DNA from: Proteus hauseri ATCC 700826
GTDB taxonomy: Bacteria; Pseudomonadota; Gammaproteobacteria; Enterobacterales; Enterobacteriaceae
Assembly: GCF_001654965.1 (NCBI RefSeq)
Contig: NZ_LXEV01000037.1
Coordinates: 1 to 56,745 of the forward strand
Length of the DNA stretch: 56,745 nt
Reading direction: 5' to 3'
The translations under genes were made by a program, and so were the position numbers. The notes under the pieces were generated by a model. It had not been told where the DNA came from. It made no database searches and saw nothing but the letters and a program-made list of their open reading frames with translations. Position 1 is the stretch's first letter. The number at the start of each line of letters is the position of its first letter. Positions 44,387 through 54,306 of the stretch are shown one piece after another.

Positions 44387-45223
44387 ATGACAGTCTCCCC
44401 TACAAATAAAAAAGTTCGTAAGACGAAAACACCTGCTACTCAAAGCACTGCACAAGGAGGGCCCGTTCAATCATTAAGTCGTGGCCTAACGTTATTGGAA
44501 TATATTTCCGAATCTCCTGGTGGTATTGCTTTAACTGATCTTGCTTTCCAAGCTGGATTACCTAATTCAACAACACATCGTTTATTGACTACACTTCAAC
44601 AACATGGGTTTGTGCGCCAAGTAGGTGATTTAGGACTTTGGGTTGTAGGCACTCACGCGTTTATTGTTGGTAGTAGTTTTCTGCAAACTCGTAATCTTTT
44701 AGTTATGGTGCATCCAATTTTGCGCCAGTTAATGGAAGACTCTGGCGAAACCGTTAATTTAGCAATTCTAGATCAAATTGAATTTGATGCGGTTATTGTC
44801 GACCAAGTGCAATGTAATGCGTTAATGAGAATGTCGGCACCTATTGGTGGAAAATTACCTATGCATGCATCCGGCGCAGGTAAAGCTTTTCTTTCGACCT
44901 TACCAGAAAACAAATTACTGCCATTACTACAGAAAAAAGGGTTGATGGCCTATACCCCTCACACAAGAACCCTACCATCATCATTGAAAGAGAATTTAGA
45001 ACAAGCTCGCAAACAAGGATTCTCTTTTGATGATGAAGAACATGCATTAGGTTTACGTTGTATTGGTGCCTGTATTTATGATGAACACCATCAGCCTTTT
45101 GCCGCAATTTCACTTTCAGGCCCGGTATCACGAATGACTGATTCTCGTATTACTGAATTGGGCGCACTTGTAATTAAAGCGGCTAAACAGGTAAGTCGTG
45201 AATATGGTGGCGTAAGAGATTGA
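44387..45223 (+). CDS. iclR: Acetate operon repressor IclR
   Basis: The 278-residue repressor controls the glyoxylate shunt genes and responds to glyoxylate and pyruvate. It has an N-terminal winged helix (LSRGLTLLEYISES ... LPNSTTHRLLTTLQQHGF, about 30-80) and an effector domain with MRMSAPIGGKLPMHASGAGKAFL near 155 and DDEEHALGLRCIGACI near 215. These match E. coli IclR closely. The basic N-terminal tail is typical. Its target operon aceBAK lies 3 kb downstream with edd-eda between; in E. coli iclR is directly next to metH and close to aceK. Confidence 0.95.
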   Translation: MTVSPTNKKVRKTKTPATQSTAQGGPVQSLSRGLTLLEYISESPGGIALTDLAFQAGLPNSTTHRLLTTLQQHGFVRQVGDLGLWVVGTHAFIVGSSFLQTRNLLVMVHPILRQLMEDSGETVNLAILDQIEFDAVIVDQVQCNALMRMSAPIGGKLPMHASGAGKAFLSTLPENKLLPLLQKKGLMAYTPHTRTLPSSLKENLEQARKQGFSFDDEEHALGLRCIGACIYDEHHQPFAAISLSGPVSRMTDSRITELGALVIKAAKQVSREYGGVRD

Positions 45224-45359
45224 TTTTTAATATCTTCCTTATTACTACTAATAATAAAAGTCATAAGGAAGATATGCTGCATACTGCTTTTATAATTATT
45301 TGCTTCTCATTCTTTATTTTTAATCTTTATCAGCCAATTTTTATTGAATGTTGAAGAAC

Positions 45360-45467
45360 TGTTACGTTTCAGCAAGAAAAAATTGATGTTGATCACAGAT
45401 GTTACGTTTGCTGCATCAAGAGTATTGCAACTCTATTTGTTACCCGTAACAATGTTACCGGTAACAA
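45360..45467 (+). promoter_or_regulatory. edd-eda control region with two GntR-type operators
   Basis: Two tandem 16-base dyads, TTGTTACCCGTAACAA (45437-45452) and ATGTTACCGGTAACAA (45452-45467), share one base and match the GntR gluconate-repressor operator (ATGTTACCSGTAACAT). They overlap a candidate promoter, TTGCAA-N17-AACAAT (45425-45453). Upstream lie a CRP-like site, ATTGATGTTGATCACA (45382-45397), and two copies of TGTTACGTTT exactly 40 bases apart (45360 and 45400). This fits gluconate induction with catabolite control. A small open frame across the region is not a gene in my view. Confidence 0.82.
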
Positions 45468-45550
45468 AAACTGTAACTAGGGTTTCAAATGATGAGTTGG
45501 CGAAATATTTACAAGCTCATCTCCCTTGAGTAAACAAAGGATGCATCACT

Positions 45551-47407
45551 ATGAGCCAGAAAAACCAAGATAATTTTTATGCCAATTTTGCTCCACTCAA
45601 TGAAACCGTAAAACAAGTTACAGAACGTATCATTGCGCGTTCACAACCTACGCGTCATGCATATCTGCAAAAAATTGAAGCGGCAAAAAGTCAAACCGTA
45701 CACCGTGCTCAACTCGCTTGTGGGAATTTGGCTCATGGCTTTGCAGCTTGTCAGGCTGACGATAAAAATCGCTTAAAAAACATGGTTCATAATGATATTG
45801 CCATTATCACTTCTTACAATGATATGCTTTCCGCCCATAAACCTTACGAACTTTATCCGCAACAAATTAAAGCAGCATTGCACTCTGTTGGTGCTGTAGG
45901 TCAGGTCGCAGGTGGCGTACCTGCTATGTGTGATGGCGTAACTCAAGGGCAAGATGGAATGGAGTTATCGCTACTTAGTCGCGATGTGATTGCCATGTCA
46001 GCGGCGGTGGGTTTATCTCATAATATGTTTGATGGTGCGCTTTATTTAGGGATCTGCGATAAAATCGTTCCTGGTTTAGCAATGGCAGCGCTCTCTTTTG
46101 GTCATCTTCCTGCGATTTTTGTTCCTGCAGGTCCAATGACAAGCGGTTTGCCTAATAAAGAAAAAGTGCGTATTCGCCAACTCTATGCAGAAGGAAAACT
46201 AGATCGTGATGCATTGTTAGAAGCTGAATCGGCATCTTATCATAGCGTGGGTACTTGTACTTTTTATGGCACCGCTAATTCTAATCAAATGGTTATGGAG
46301 ATGATGGGTTTACATTTACCTGGTGCATCTTTTGTTCATCCTGATACCCCTTTACGTGATGCTTTAACTGAAGCCGCGGCACACCAAATTGTTCGCTTAA
46401 CAGAAAATTCAGGTCACTATTTACCTATCGGCCATCTTGTTGATGAAAAAGTAATTGTGAATGGCATTATTGCATTACTTTCTACTGGTGGATCAACCAA
46501 TCTCACTATGCATTTAGTTGCTATGGCTAGAGCCGCAGGCATTATTATTAATTGGGATGATTTTTCTGAGCTCTCTCAAGTTATCCCATTAATTGCTAGA
46601 ATTTATCCTAATGGCCCAGCTGATATTAATCAGTTCCAAGCTTCAGGCGGTATTGCATTAATTATTCGTGAATTACTAAAAAAAGGGTTAATTCATCGTG
46701 ATGTAAATACTGTTGCTGGCTTTGGCCTTGAACGCTATACCCAAGAGCCGTGGTTAAATAATGGTCAATTAGCTTGGCGAGAAGGCGCTATCAGTTCTTT
46801 AGATAAGAATGTTATAGCTGATATCAATACCCCTTTCTCACCTCACGGCGGTACTCAGGTAATGCAGGGTAATTTGGGTCGAGCTGTAATGAAGACTTCT
46901 GCGGTGCCAGACGAAAATAAGATAATAGAGGCACCCGCCGTAGTGTTTAATAGTCAGCATGACATTACCGCAAAATTTGAAGCGGGAGAGTTAAACAAAG
47001 ACTGCGTTGTCGTTGTCCGTTATCAGGGCCCCCAAGCTAACGGTATGCCTGAATTGCATAAATTAATGCCACCGTTAGGGGTATTAATGGATAAAGGCTA
47101 TAAAGTTGCATTAGTCACTGATGGACGCCTTTCAGGCGCTTCAGGAAAAGTGCCAGCAGCGATTCATGTCACTCCTGAAGCTGTTAATGGTGGATTATTA
47201 GCAAAAGTATGTGATGGCGATATTATTCGTGTTAATGGTAAAACTGGTGAATTGACCCTACTCGTTGATGAGCAGGAACTTAATTCACGCCGAGAAGTTA
47301 GCATTGACCTTAGTACTAATAACATAGGTTGTGGTCGCGAATTATTTGTTAACTTACGCCGCCATTTATCAGGCGCAGAGCAAGGTGCTTGCTGTATCGA
47401 TTTTTAG
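45551..47407 (+). CDS. edd: Phosphogluconate dehydratase
   Basis: The 618-residue Fe-S dehydratase turns 6-phosphogluconate into KDPG, the first step of the Entner-Doudoroff pathway. It belongs to the IlvD/Edd family: [14 protein letters not shown] near 80, [18 protein letters not shown] near 127 (cluster Cys), [14 protein letters not shown] near 225 and [20 protein letters not shown] near 515. AAAGGA about 10 bases before ATG 45551 is the ribosome site. eda follows 66 bases later. Unlike in E. coli, edd is not next to zwf but between iclR and aceK. Confidence 0.96.
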   Translation: MSQKNQDNFYANFAPLNETVKQVTERIIARSQPTRHAYLQKIEAAKSQTVHRAQLACGNLAHGFAACQADDKNRLKNMVHNDIAIITSYNDMLSAHKPYELYPQQIKAALHSVGAVGQVAGGVPAMCDGVTQGQDGMELSLLSRDVIAMSAAVGLSHNMFDGALYLGICDKIVPGLAMAALSFGHLPAIFVPAGPMTSGLPNKEKVRIRQLYAEGKLDRDALLEAESASYHSVGTCTFYGTANSNQMVMEMMGLHLPGASFVHPDTPLRDALTEAAAHQIVRLTENSGHYLPIGHLVDEKVIVNGIIALLSTGGSTNLTMHLVAMARAAGIIINWDDFSELSQVIPLIARIYPNGPADINQFQASGGIALIIRELLKKGLIHRDVNTVAGFGLERYTQEPWLNNGQLAWREGAISSLDKNVIADINTPFSPHGGTQVMQGNLGRAVMKTSAVPDENKIIEAPAVVFNSQHDITAKFEAGELNKDCVVVVRYQGPQANGMPELHKLMPPLGVLMDKGYKVALVTDGRLSGASGKVPAAIHVTPEAVNGGLLAKVCDGDIIRVNGKTGELTLLVDEQELNSRREVSIDLSTNNIGCGRELFVNLRRHLSGAEQGACCIDF

Positions 47408-47473
47408 TACCTAACGACTTACTAAGAGCGAATGCATACCGTTCGTTCTTCAATCTCTAATTAGGGAATACAA

Positions 47474-48118
47474 ATGATGAATCATTGGAATACAAGTGCA
47501 GAATCTGTACTGAAATCAGGGCCTGTTGTTCCTGTTATTGTAATTAATGATATTAAAGATGCTGTACCTGTTGCTAAAGCGCTTGTCGCTGGTGGCGTAA
47601 AAGTATTAGAAGTTACACTACGTACAGAGTGCGCAATTGAGGCTATCCGACTTATCGCTAAAGAAGTTCCTGAGGCGATAGTTGGTGCTGGTACGGTTAT
47701 CAACCCTCAGCAATTAGCTCAAGTTACTGAAGCGGGAGCTCAATTTGCTATTAGCCCAGGTTTAACCGAAGCGTTATTAAAAGCTTCAGTCGCGGGCACT
47801 ATTCCATTAATTCCAGGTATTTCGACAGTTTCTGAATTAATGTTGGGTATGAGTTACGGTTTAAAAGAGTTTAAATTCTTCCCAGCAGAAGCCAATGGTG
47901 GCGTTAAAGCATTAAAAGCCATTGCGGGGCCATTCTCTCAAATTCGTTTTTGTCCAACGGGTGGTATTTCACCAGAGAACTATCGTAACTATCTTGCGCT
48001 AGAAAGTGTGCTTTGTATTGGTGGTTCGTGGTTAGTCCCTAACGATGCTGTAAAATCGGGCGATTATCAACGTATCACTGAGTTAGCAAAAGAGGCTGTA
48101 TCTGGCGCTCAGCGTTAA
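47474..48118 (+). CDS. eda: KDPG/KHG aldolase
   Basis: The 214-residue class I aldolase splits 2-keto-3-deoxy-6-phosphogluconate into pyruvate and glyceraldehyde-3-phosphate. The Schiff-base Lys 134 is in [13 protein letters not shown], Glu 46 in VLEVTLRT, and CPTGGIS is near 161. It forms an operon with edd. The gap holds a small hairpin, AAGAGCGAA...TTCGTTCTT (around 47428-47454), with one mismatch and no T run, perhaps a stability or translation element. Confidence 0.96.
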   Translation: MMNHWNTSAESVLKSGPVVPVIVINDIKDAVPVAKALVAGGVKVLEVTLRTECAIEAIRLIAKEVPEAIVGAGTVINPQQLAQVTEAGAQFAISPGLTEALLKASVAGTIPLIPGISTVSELMLGMSYGLKEFKFFPAEANGGVKALKAIAGPFSQIRFCPTGGISPENYRNYLALESVLCIGGSWLVPNDAVKSGDYQRITELAKEAVSGAQR

Positions 48119-48164
48119 TAATTTTATGATCTAGCGCTCAATGTTGCATTATTAATGTATTTAT

Positions 48165-48198
48165 AAAAAACAGGTGTTTCCTCTTACACCTGTTTTTT
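48165..48198. terminator. Bidirectional terminator of eda and aceK
   Basis: Perfect 13-bp arms AAAAAACAGGTGT/ACACCTGTTTTTT with an eight-base loop. The second arm includes part of the aceK stop codon (48197-48199), so aceK ends inside the terminator. Confidence 0.93.
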
Positions 48199-49933
48199 AT
48201 TTCTGAATATCCAATTTTCCACTATGGCGATAATTAAATCGTTTAGTTTGTGAATAGGCATAAACATCCTCAATATATCCATCTCTAATTCTTTGCTGTT
48301 GTTGCTGCCAATAATCGGCTGATAACAGGTCTTGGTGATGCTGTTCAAAATAATGACAAACTTGTTTATCACTACATAAAAAATAACGAAATTCTTCAGG
48401 AAAAACATCATTTAAACCAACGCTATACCAAGGTTCACTAGCTAATTCATCTTCAGGATAACGAGCCGGTGGAATTGCTCTAAAATTCATGTCTGTCATA
48501 TAACTAATTTCATCATAATCGTAAAAAATAACACGATGGTGACGAGTCACACCAAAATTTTTAAACAGCATATCGCCAGGAAAAATATTAGCGGCAATAA
48601 GTTCTTTCAATGCTTGACCATAATCTTCGACAACAGCCTGGAGTTGATTGCTATCACATTGTTCCATATAAATATTTAATGGTGTCATTCTCCTTTCCAT
48701 ATATAAATGGTGGATCAGCAGCTTATCACCAAGATCTTCTAATTTATTAGGGATCTCTTGTTGAAAGATCGTCATTAATTCAGGACTGATCCGTTTTTTC
48801 TCAATAATAAAATTCTCAAACTCTTGAGTATCAGCCATTCTTCCTACACGATCATGTTCTTTAACTAATTGATAGCACTCTTTCACTCGCTCAGCAGTGA
48901 TTGTTTTTTGAGGAGCAAACTTGTCTTTAATGACTTTAAAAACGCGATCATAAGTTGGTAAGGTAAACACCAACATCACCATACCTTTAACTCCTGGCGC
49001 TTCTATAAATTGCTCTGAGGAAAAATTCATAAAGGCAAGATATTCACGGTAATACTCAGTTTTACCGTGTTTTTGGCAGCCAATAGACATATAAAGTTCT
49101 GCGATAGATTTTCCTGGTAAAATATCTCGTAACCATGCCACGAGCGCAGAAGGAAATGGGGCATAGACCATAAAATATGAGCGAGCAAATCCAAATACGA
49201 TACTGGCTTCATCTGCTGTTATTAAACAGGTATCAATAACTAATTGTTGCTCAATATTATGAATAGGTAATAAAAATGGTGTGTAGTTTCCATTAACAAT
49301 AATTTTACCAATCAGCCATGCTGCTTTGTTTCGATAAAAAAGTTCATTGGCTATTTGAAAAGTTGCACTTTTTAACTGTTGCTCTGAAAACTGAGCATTA
49401 AGCAATTGGCAAATAGATTGAATATCTCTGGCTTTATTTTGCCAAGGCAAACGTAGAGGTAGACGCGATACAATATCTTGCAATAATTCTGATAAGTTTG
49501 TTTGTATTACAAACTGTTTAGATAATGGCCTTGGCGCATGATTAAAGCGGTATGCTGGTTGAGAAGAAAAAACAAATAGATTTTTTTTATTTAACTCACG
49601 ATGATGAAATAAGCGACAATAAACTGAGTTAAAAAAACTTTCTGCAATTTCAAAACGGGGATAATGAGGTAATAATTGAGTATACTTTTCTTTCACTTTT
49701 TGCAGAAAAAGGCTTTCTTTATCAATATCATGTCGAATACATTTTAATTGAGCCACAACCAAACCAACATGATTATCGTATAAACGAATTCGTTTTTTCA
49801 TTACCAGTTGTACACCATGCCAATCTGCCTGCTCAAAACGATATTGAGCACCTGCCGTTATCTCTAGAAAGCGGCCATATTGTGCATCAAAACCTTGTAA
49901 AATAGTTTGAGCAATTAAATCTTCTGATGTCAT
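48197..49933 (-). CDS. aceK: Isocitrate dehydrogenase kinase/phosphatase
   Basis: The 578-residue bifunctional enzyme switches isocitrate dehydrogenase off by phosphorylation on acetate, sending isocitrate to the glyoxylate shunt. The kinase-fold core is visible: [24 protein letters not shown] near 312-336 with the ATP-binding Lys, and [18 protein letters not shown] near 455 with the catalytic Asp residues. The start is ATG 49933 with GAGG seven bases upstream. It is the last gene of aceBAK and lies behind a terminator-like hairpin. Confidence 0.96.
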   Translation of the reverse strand: MTSEDLIAQTILQGFDAQYGRFLEITAGAQYRFEQADWHGVQLVMKKRIRLYDNHVGLVVAQLKCIRHDIDKESLFLQKVKEKYTQLLPHYPRFEIAESFFNSVYCRLFHHRELNKKNLFVFSSQPAYRFNHAPRPLSKQFVIQTNLSELLQDIVSRLPLRLPWQNKARDIQSICQLLNAQFSEQQLKSATFQIANELFYRNKAAWLIGKIIVNGNYTPFLLPIHNIEQQLVIDTCLITADEASIVFGFARSYFMVYAPFPSALVAWLRDILPGKSIAELYMSIGCQKHGKTEYYREYLAFMNFSSEQFIEAPGVKGMVMLVFTLPTYDRVFKVIKDKFAPQKTITAERVKECYQLVKEHDRVGRMADTQEFENFIIEKKRISPELMTIFQQEIPNKLEDLGDKLLIHHLYMERRMTPLNIYMEQCDSNQLQAVVEDYGQALKELIAANIFPGDMLFKNFGVTRHHRVIFYDYDEISYMTDMNFRAIPPARYPEDELASEPWYSVGLNDVFPEEFRYFLCSDKQVCHYFEQHHQDLLSADYWQQQQQRIRDGYIEDVYAYSQTKRFNYRHSGKLDIQK

Positions 49934-49946
49934 CAAATAACCTCGT

Positions 49947-49970
49947 AAAAAAGAGGAGCATCCTGCTCCT
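49947..49970 (-). terminator. Terminator-like hairpin between aceA and aceK
   Basis: On the minus strand AGGAGC-AGGAT-GCTCCT is followed by C and six T, then immediately by the aceK ribosome site. It looks like a Rho-independent terminator or attenuator inside the operon and would lower aceK relative to aceA. Confidence 0.75.
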
Positions 49971-50010
49971 GAATTATCACCACAAAAGGTATTAACGATA
50001 TTTAATCAAA

Positions 50011-51318
50011 TTAAAACTGTTGCTCTTCTGTAGAGCCCGTTAATGCGGTTACTGAAGACACTCCTCCTTGAATAATTGTTGTGACTTTATCAAAGTAACC
50101 GGTACCAACTTCTTGCTGGTGGGATGCGAAGGTATAACCTTTAGATTGTGATGCGAACTCTTTTTCCTGCACTTTTTCTACATAGTGCTTCATTCCTTCA
50201 CCTTGAGCATAGTCATGAGCTAAATCAAACATGTTGAACCACATGCTATGAATACCTGCCAAGGTAATAAACTGGAATTTATAACCCATTGCAGAAAGCT
50301 CGTCTTGGAAATGAGCAATGGTGTGATCATCTAAATTCTTCTTCCAATTAAAAGAAGGTGAACAGTTATAAGCCAACATCTTACCCGGATATTTATCATG
50401 AATAGCTTCAGCGAATTTAGCCGCCATTTTCAGATCTGGTGTTGATGTTTCACACCACACTAAATCGGCATAAGGTGCATAAGCAAGACCACGACTAATA
50501 GCTTGATCAATACCAGCATGAGTACAGAAAAAACCTTCTGATGTACGTTTTCCTGTTAAGAAGGCGCTATCGTAAGGATCACAATCAGACGTTAATAAAT
50601 CAGCAGCATCAGCATCTGTTCTTGCAACTAATAGAGTGGGTACATCAGAGACATCTGCCGCCAATCTTGCTGCAACCAATTTCTGTACAGCCTCTTGAGT
50701 AGGAACTAAAACTTTTCCCCCCATATGACCACATTTTTTTACTGCGGCAAGCTGATCTTCAAAGTGAACACCTGAAGCACCTGCTTCAATCATCGCTTTC
50801 ATTAATTCAAATGCGTTAAGCACGCCACCAAAACCGGCTTCTGCATCAGCAACAATAGGTAAAAAGAAATCAATATAGTCTTTATGTTGAGGCCCAATAC
50901 CATTAGACCATTGAATTTGATCTGCTCGTCTAAAGGTATTATTAATACGCTGCACAACATTAGGCACTGAATCAACAGGATATAAAGATTGGTCTGGATA
51001 CATACTTGCGGCAGTATTTGCATCAGCTGCTACTTGCCAACCTGAAAGATAAACTGCTTCTAATCCAGCTTTAGCTTGTTGTAGTGCTTGCCCTCCCGTT
51101 AATGCGCCGAGTGCATTTACATAACCTTTTTTCGATTTTCCATTTAATGATGACCAAAGTCTTTGTGCGCCGCGTCGTGCTAAGGTATGTTCTGGGTTAA
51201 CTGAACCTCGTAGCTTAATCACATCTTCAGCGCTATAAGGTCGAGTAATTCCTTTCCAGCGAGGTTGTTCCCACTCTTTCTCTAATTGGGCAATTTGCTC
51301 TGATCTACTAATAGTCAT
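50011..51318 (-). CDS. aceA: Isocitrate lyase
   Basis: The 435-residue glyoxylate-shunt enzyme splits isocitrate into succinate and glyoxylate. The active-site loop KKCGH is at 194-198 (Cys 196), and the metal-site ADAEAGFGG lies near 157. GGAG nine bases before ATG 51318 is the ribosome site. It is the middle gene of aceBAK, 68 bases after aceB. Confidence 0.98.
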   Translation of the reverse strand: MTISRSEQIAQLEKEWEQPRWKGITRPYSAEDVIKLRGSVNPEHTLARRGAQRLWSSLNGKSKKGYVNALGALTGGQALQQAKAGLEAVYLSGWQVAADANTAASMYPDQSLYPVDSVPNVVQRINNTFRRADQIQWSNGIGPQHKDYIDFFLPIVADAEAGFGGVLNAFELMKAMIEAGASGVHFEDQLAAVKKCGHMGGKVLVPTQEAVQKLVAARLAADVSDVPTLLVARTDADAADLLTSDCDPYDSAFLTGKRTSEGFFCTHAGIDQAISRGLAYAPYADLVWCETSTPDLKMAAKFAEAIHDKYPGKMLAYNCSPSFNWKKNLDDHTIAHFQDELSAMGYKFQFITLAGIHSMWFNMFDLAHDYAQGEGMKHYVEKVQEKEFASQSKGYTFASHQQEVGTGYFDKVTTIIQGGVSSVTALTGSTEEQQF

Positions 51319-51386
51319 AAAAACAGCTCCTATAAATACGGTAGTGATAGTGTTTGCAGTTTATAAATACGTTTTACGTATCTTTT

Positions 51387-52979
51387 TTAATTTAAAAGTT
51401 GGTAACCCGGTAAGGTCAGAAAATCGACCAATTCATCTTGGGTTGTAATATTGTCCATCAATGCAGCAGCTTCTTTGAAGCGGCCTGATAAAAAACGTTC
51501 TTCACCTAATTCTTGGCGAATCACATCAAGCTCTTCTGTTAGCATTTTGCGAAATAGCGCTTTGGTAACAACTTGTCCATCAGATAATGTTTTCTGATGA
51601 CGGATCCACTGCCAAATAGAAGTACGTGATATTTCGGCTGTAGCTGCATCTTCCATTAGACCGTAAATAGGGACACAGCCATTTCCTGAGATCCAAGCCT
51701 CGATATATTGCACAGCGACACGAATATTTGCTCTCATGCCCTTTTCAGTTCTCTCACCAGTACAAGGGGCAAGTAACATTTCAGCCGTAATTTTGTCATT
51801 GCGCTGTACATCTAACTGATTTAAACGATCCCCTAATACTGCATCAAAAGCGGCTAAAACTGTTTCAGCAAGCCCTGGATGTGCTATCCAGGTACCATCG
51901 TGTCCGTTGCTTGCTTCAAGCTCTTTATCGTCATAAACCTTTTGTAAGATCGCACCATTTTGCTCAGGATCTCGACTTGGAATAAAAGCCGACATCCCTC
52001 CCATCGCAAAAGCACCGCGCTTATGGCAGGTTTGAATTAATAGGCGGGAATAAGCACTTAAAAATGGTTGGGTCATCGTGATCCCTTGTCTGTCAGGCAA
52101 CACTCGATCAGGGTAGTTTTTTAATGTCTTGATATAACTAAATATATAATCCCAGCGACCACAATTAAGGCCCACAATATGCTCTTTCATATGAAATAAA
52201 ATCTCTTCCATCTGAAATACTGCGGGTAGCGTTTCAATTAATACAGTTGCTTTAATTGTACCAATCGCTAAACCAAAACGTTTTTCTGTAAAATGGAAAA
52301 CATCACTCCACCACTTAGCTTCTTGCCATGTTTGCAATTTAGGAAGGTAAAAATAAGGACCACTTCCTTTTGCTAATAACGCCTTGTAGTTATGGGTGAA
52401 ATAAAGAGCAAAATCAAACAAACAACCAGCAATAGGCTCGTCTTTCCATAACACATGTTTTTCTGGCAAATGTAACCCTCTTACACGCGCAATAAGTACG
52501 GCAGGTGAATCTTTTAACTGATAACATTTACCTTGTTCATTGGTATAAGAAATAGTGCCTTTAACTGCATCTCGTAAATTAATTTGCCCATCAATAACTT
52601 TTTCCCATGTTGGTGCTAGTGAATCTTCAAAATCAGCCATAAATACTTTTACATTAGCATTTAACGCATTAATGACCATTTTGCGATCAACTGGTCCTGT
52701 GATCTCTACGCGCCGGTCTTGTAGATCCTTAGGAATTGGATTTACTTTCCACCCTGAATCAATAATGGAATTAGATTCCGAAATAAAATTAGGAAGAAAA
52801 CCATTATCAACTTTATGTTTCCAGTTATTCCTTTCATTTAATAAAGCCTCCCTTCTCCCAGAAAAATGATTCACCAAATCTGTTAAAAACTGTTTAACAT
52901 CATGATTTATTATATCTTTATCTTGTTCGCAAAAAGGCTGAATAAAACTTAATTCTTCTGTTACTAATGTTTGTGACAT
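51387..52979 (-). CDS. aceB: Malate synthase A
   Basis: The 530-residue enzyme condenses glyoxylate with acetyl-CoA to malate. Family motifs are DFEDSLAPTWEKVIDGQINLRDAV near 112, IKATVLIETLPAVFQMEEIL near 246, GLNCGRWDYIFSYIK near 274 and GTWIAHPGL near 368. I start at ATG 52979 (MSQTLVTEE) because AGGGGA is seven bases upstream; nine extra codons in frame lie within the leader. It is the first gene of aceBAK. Confidence 0.96.
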   Translation of the reverse strand: MSQTLVTEELSFIQPFCEQDKDIINHDVKQFLTDLVNHFSGRREALLNERNNWKHKVDNGFLPNFISESNSIIDSGWKVNPIPKDLQDRRVEITGPVDRKMVINALNANVKVFMADFEDSLAPTWEKVIDGQINLRDAVKGTISYTNEQGKCYQLKDSPAVLIARVRGLHLPEKHVLWKDEPIAGCLFDFALYFTHNYKALLAKGSGPYFYLPKLQTWQEAKWWSDVFHFTEKRFGLAIGTIKATVLIETLPAVFQMEEILFHMKEHIVGLNCGRWDYIFSYIKTLKNYPDRVLPDRQGITMTQPFLSAYSRLLIQTCHKRGAFAMGGMSAFIPSRDPEQNGAILQKVYDDKELEASNGHDGTWIAHPGLAETVLAAFDAVLGDRLNQLDVQRNDKITAEMLLAPCTGERTEKGMRANIRVAVQYIEAWISGNGCVPIYGLMEDAATAEISRTSIWQWIRHQKTLSDGQVVTKALFRKMLTEELDVIRQELGEERFLSGRFKEAAALMDNITTQDELVDFLTLPGYQLLN

Positions 52980-53030
52980 TTTGCATTCCCCTAAAATCTT
53001 TTGCACACCAGATTAAGATTAATGCAGTTT

Positions 53031-53060
53031 TTACAAAAATCAAAAATGAATTCCATTTTT
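53031..53060 (-). promoter_or_regulatory. IclR operator in the aceBAK promoter
   Basis: On the minus strand ATGGAATTCATTTTTGATTTT closely follows the E. coli aceB IclR site (ATGGAAATTGTTTTTGATTTT, from memory). The TTGATT within it can act as a -35, with a weak AATCTT 17 bases further downstream. The iclR gene is in the window. Confidence 0.75.
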
Positions 53061-53218
53061 ATTTAAAAAATATTTAACAATGTGATTACATCGGCGTTTT
53101 TTTATTGTACAAATTTGAGTGTTGCAGTAATTACTCGAGGATCATTGAGTAGATGAAATATTGAACGATTAAAATCTCAATTTCATTGCTGATTTTACCT
53201 ATATAACTTTTACTTATA

Positions 53219-53231
53219 TGAATATTATTCA
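53219..53231 (+). promoter_or_regulatory. Putative MetR box upstream of metA
   Basis: TGAATATTATTCA matches TGAA-N5-TTCA with the preferred central T. It lies 89 bases before the metA start and 48 bases upstream of the MetJ-type boxes. Confidence 0.6.
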
Positions 53232-53278
53232 TTAACAATATGAAGACCTCGACATTATAGAGGTTATTAGCTAAATTT

Positions 53279-53302
53279 AGGCTTCTAGATGTCTAGATGT
53301 TT
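53279..53302 (+). promoter_or_regulatory. Three tandem MetJ boxes upstream of metA
   Basis: The adjacent octamers AGGCTTCT, AGATGTCT and AGATGTTT resemble the met box AGACGTCT in perfect 8-base phase. Repression by MetJ with S-adenosylmethionine needs at least two such boxes. They end 17 bases before the metA start. Confidence 0.75.
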
Positions 53303-53319
53303 CAGTAGAGGTTGTTGAA

Positions 53320-54249
53320 ATGCCAATTAGAGTACCTGATGAACTCCCTGCAGTGAGTTGTTTACAAAAAGAGAATGTGTTTGTAATGCCATCCAGTCGA
53401 GCAAGTATTCAAGATATTCGCCCACTAAAAGTGCTATTACTTAACTTGATGCCAAAGAAAATAGAGACCGAAAATCAATTTTTACGCTTACTCTCGAACA
53501 GCCCTCTTCAAATAGATATTCAATTATTACGTATCGACGACCGTGTTCCTAAAAATACCCCCGTAGAGCACCTTGATACTTTTTATTGTGATTTTGAGCA
53601 AATTAAAACACAAAATTTTGATGGGCTTATCGTTACAGGTGCACCATTAGGATTGGTTGAGTTTGAAGACGTTGCTTATTGGAATGAAATTAGTGAAGTG
53701 ATTAATTGGGCAAAGGAGCATGTTACATCAACTCTCTTTATTTGTTGGGCAGCACAAGCTGGACTAAATATTTTATATGACTTACCTAAATACACCTTAA
53801 AAAAGAAAATCTCAGGAGTATATAGTCACACAACTTGCGATCCATTAGCGCTGTTAACGCGCGGATTTGACGAAACATTTTTTGCACCACATTCTCGCTA
53901 TGCTGGATTCCCAATAGATATTATTAAGCAAAACACAGATTTAGAGATCCTTGCAACTTCTGAAGATGCAGGCGCTTACCTCTTTGCTTCAAAAGATAAA
54001 AGACTCGTATTTGCTACAGGCCATCCTGAATATGATCCAAATACGCTCGCTGATGAGTATCACCGAGACGTAAAAGCAGGTCTTGAGCCTCAACTACCTG
54101 AAAACTATTTTCCTCATAACAACCCAGATAAAAAACCTATTGCATCATGGCGTAGTCACGGACATCTGCTCTTTGCTAATTGGCTCAATTACTACGTTTA
54201 TCAAATTACGCCGTTTGATCTTGCTGAAATGAATCCGACACTCGAATAA
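53320..54249 (+). CDS. metA: Homoserine O-succinyltransferase MetA
   Basis: The 309-residue enzyme acylates homoserine, the first step towards methionine. The nucleophile Cys 142 is in [12 protein letters not shown] and Lys 46/47 in [10 protein letters not shown]; the catalytic His and Glu are in ATGHPEYD near 233-238. Gly 111 in [10 protein letters not shown] is the residue linked to succinyl-CoA use, whereas acetyl-CoA users carry Glu there. GAGG nine bases before ATG 53320 is the ribosome site. It is divergent from aceB; in E. coli the two run in the same direction. Confidence 0.96.
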   Translation: MPIRVPDELPAVSCLQKENVFVMPSSRASIQDIRPLKVLLLNLMPKKIETENQFLRLLSNSPLQIDIQLLRIDDRVPKNTPVEHLDTFYCDFEQIKTQNFDGLIVTGAPLGLVEFEDVAYWNEISEVINWAKEHVTSTLFICWAAQAGLNILYDLPKYTLKKKISGVYSHTTCDPLALLTRGFDETFFAPHSRYAGFPIDIIKQNTDLEILATSEDAGAYLFASKDKRLVFATGHPEYDPNTLADEYHRDVKAGLEPQLPENYFPHNNPDKKPIASWRSHGHLLFANWLNYYVYQITPFDLAEMNPTLE

Positions 54250-54254
54250 ACAAA

Positions 54255-54280
54255 AAACCCCAAAAATAAATTTGGGGTTT
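54255..54280. terminator. Terminator between metA and gldA
   Basis: The arms AAACCCCAAA/TTTGGGGTTT with a six-base loop are followed by six T on the minus strand (gldA side) and three T on the plus strand. Confidence 0.9.
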
Positions 54281-54306
54281 GATATCACAAATAGACTTAT
54301 TTAATA

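Noticed and set aside
45344-45529. A 61-codon open frame before edd
   Set aside because: It covers the GntR operators and promoter elements, has no ribosome site and encodes an odd repeat produced by the operator sequence itself.
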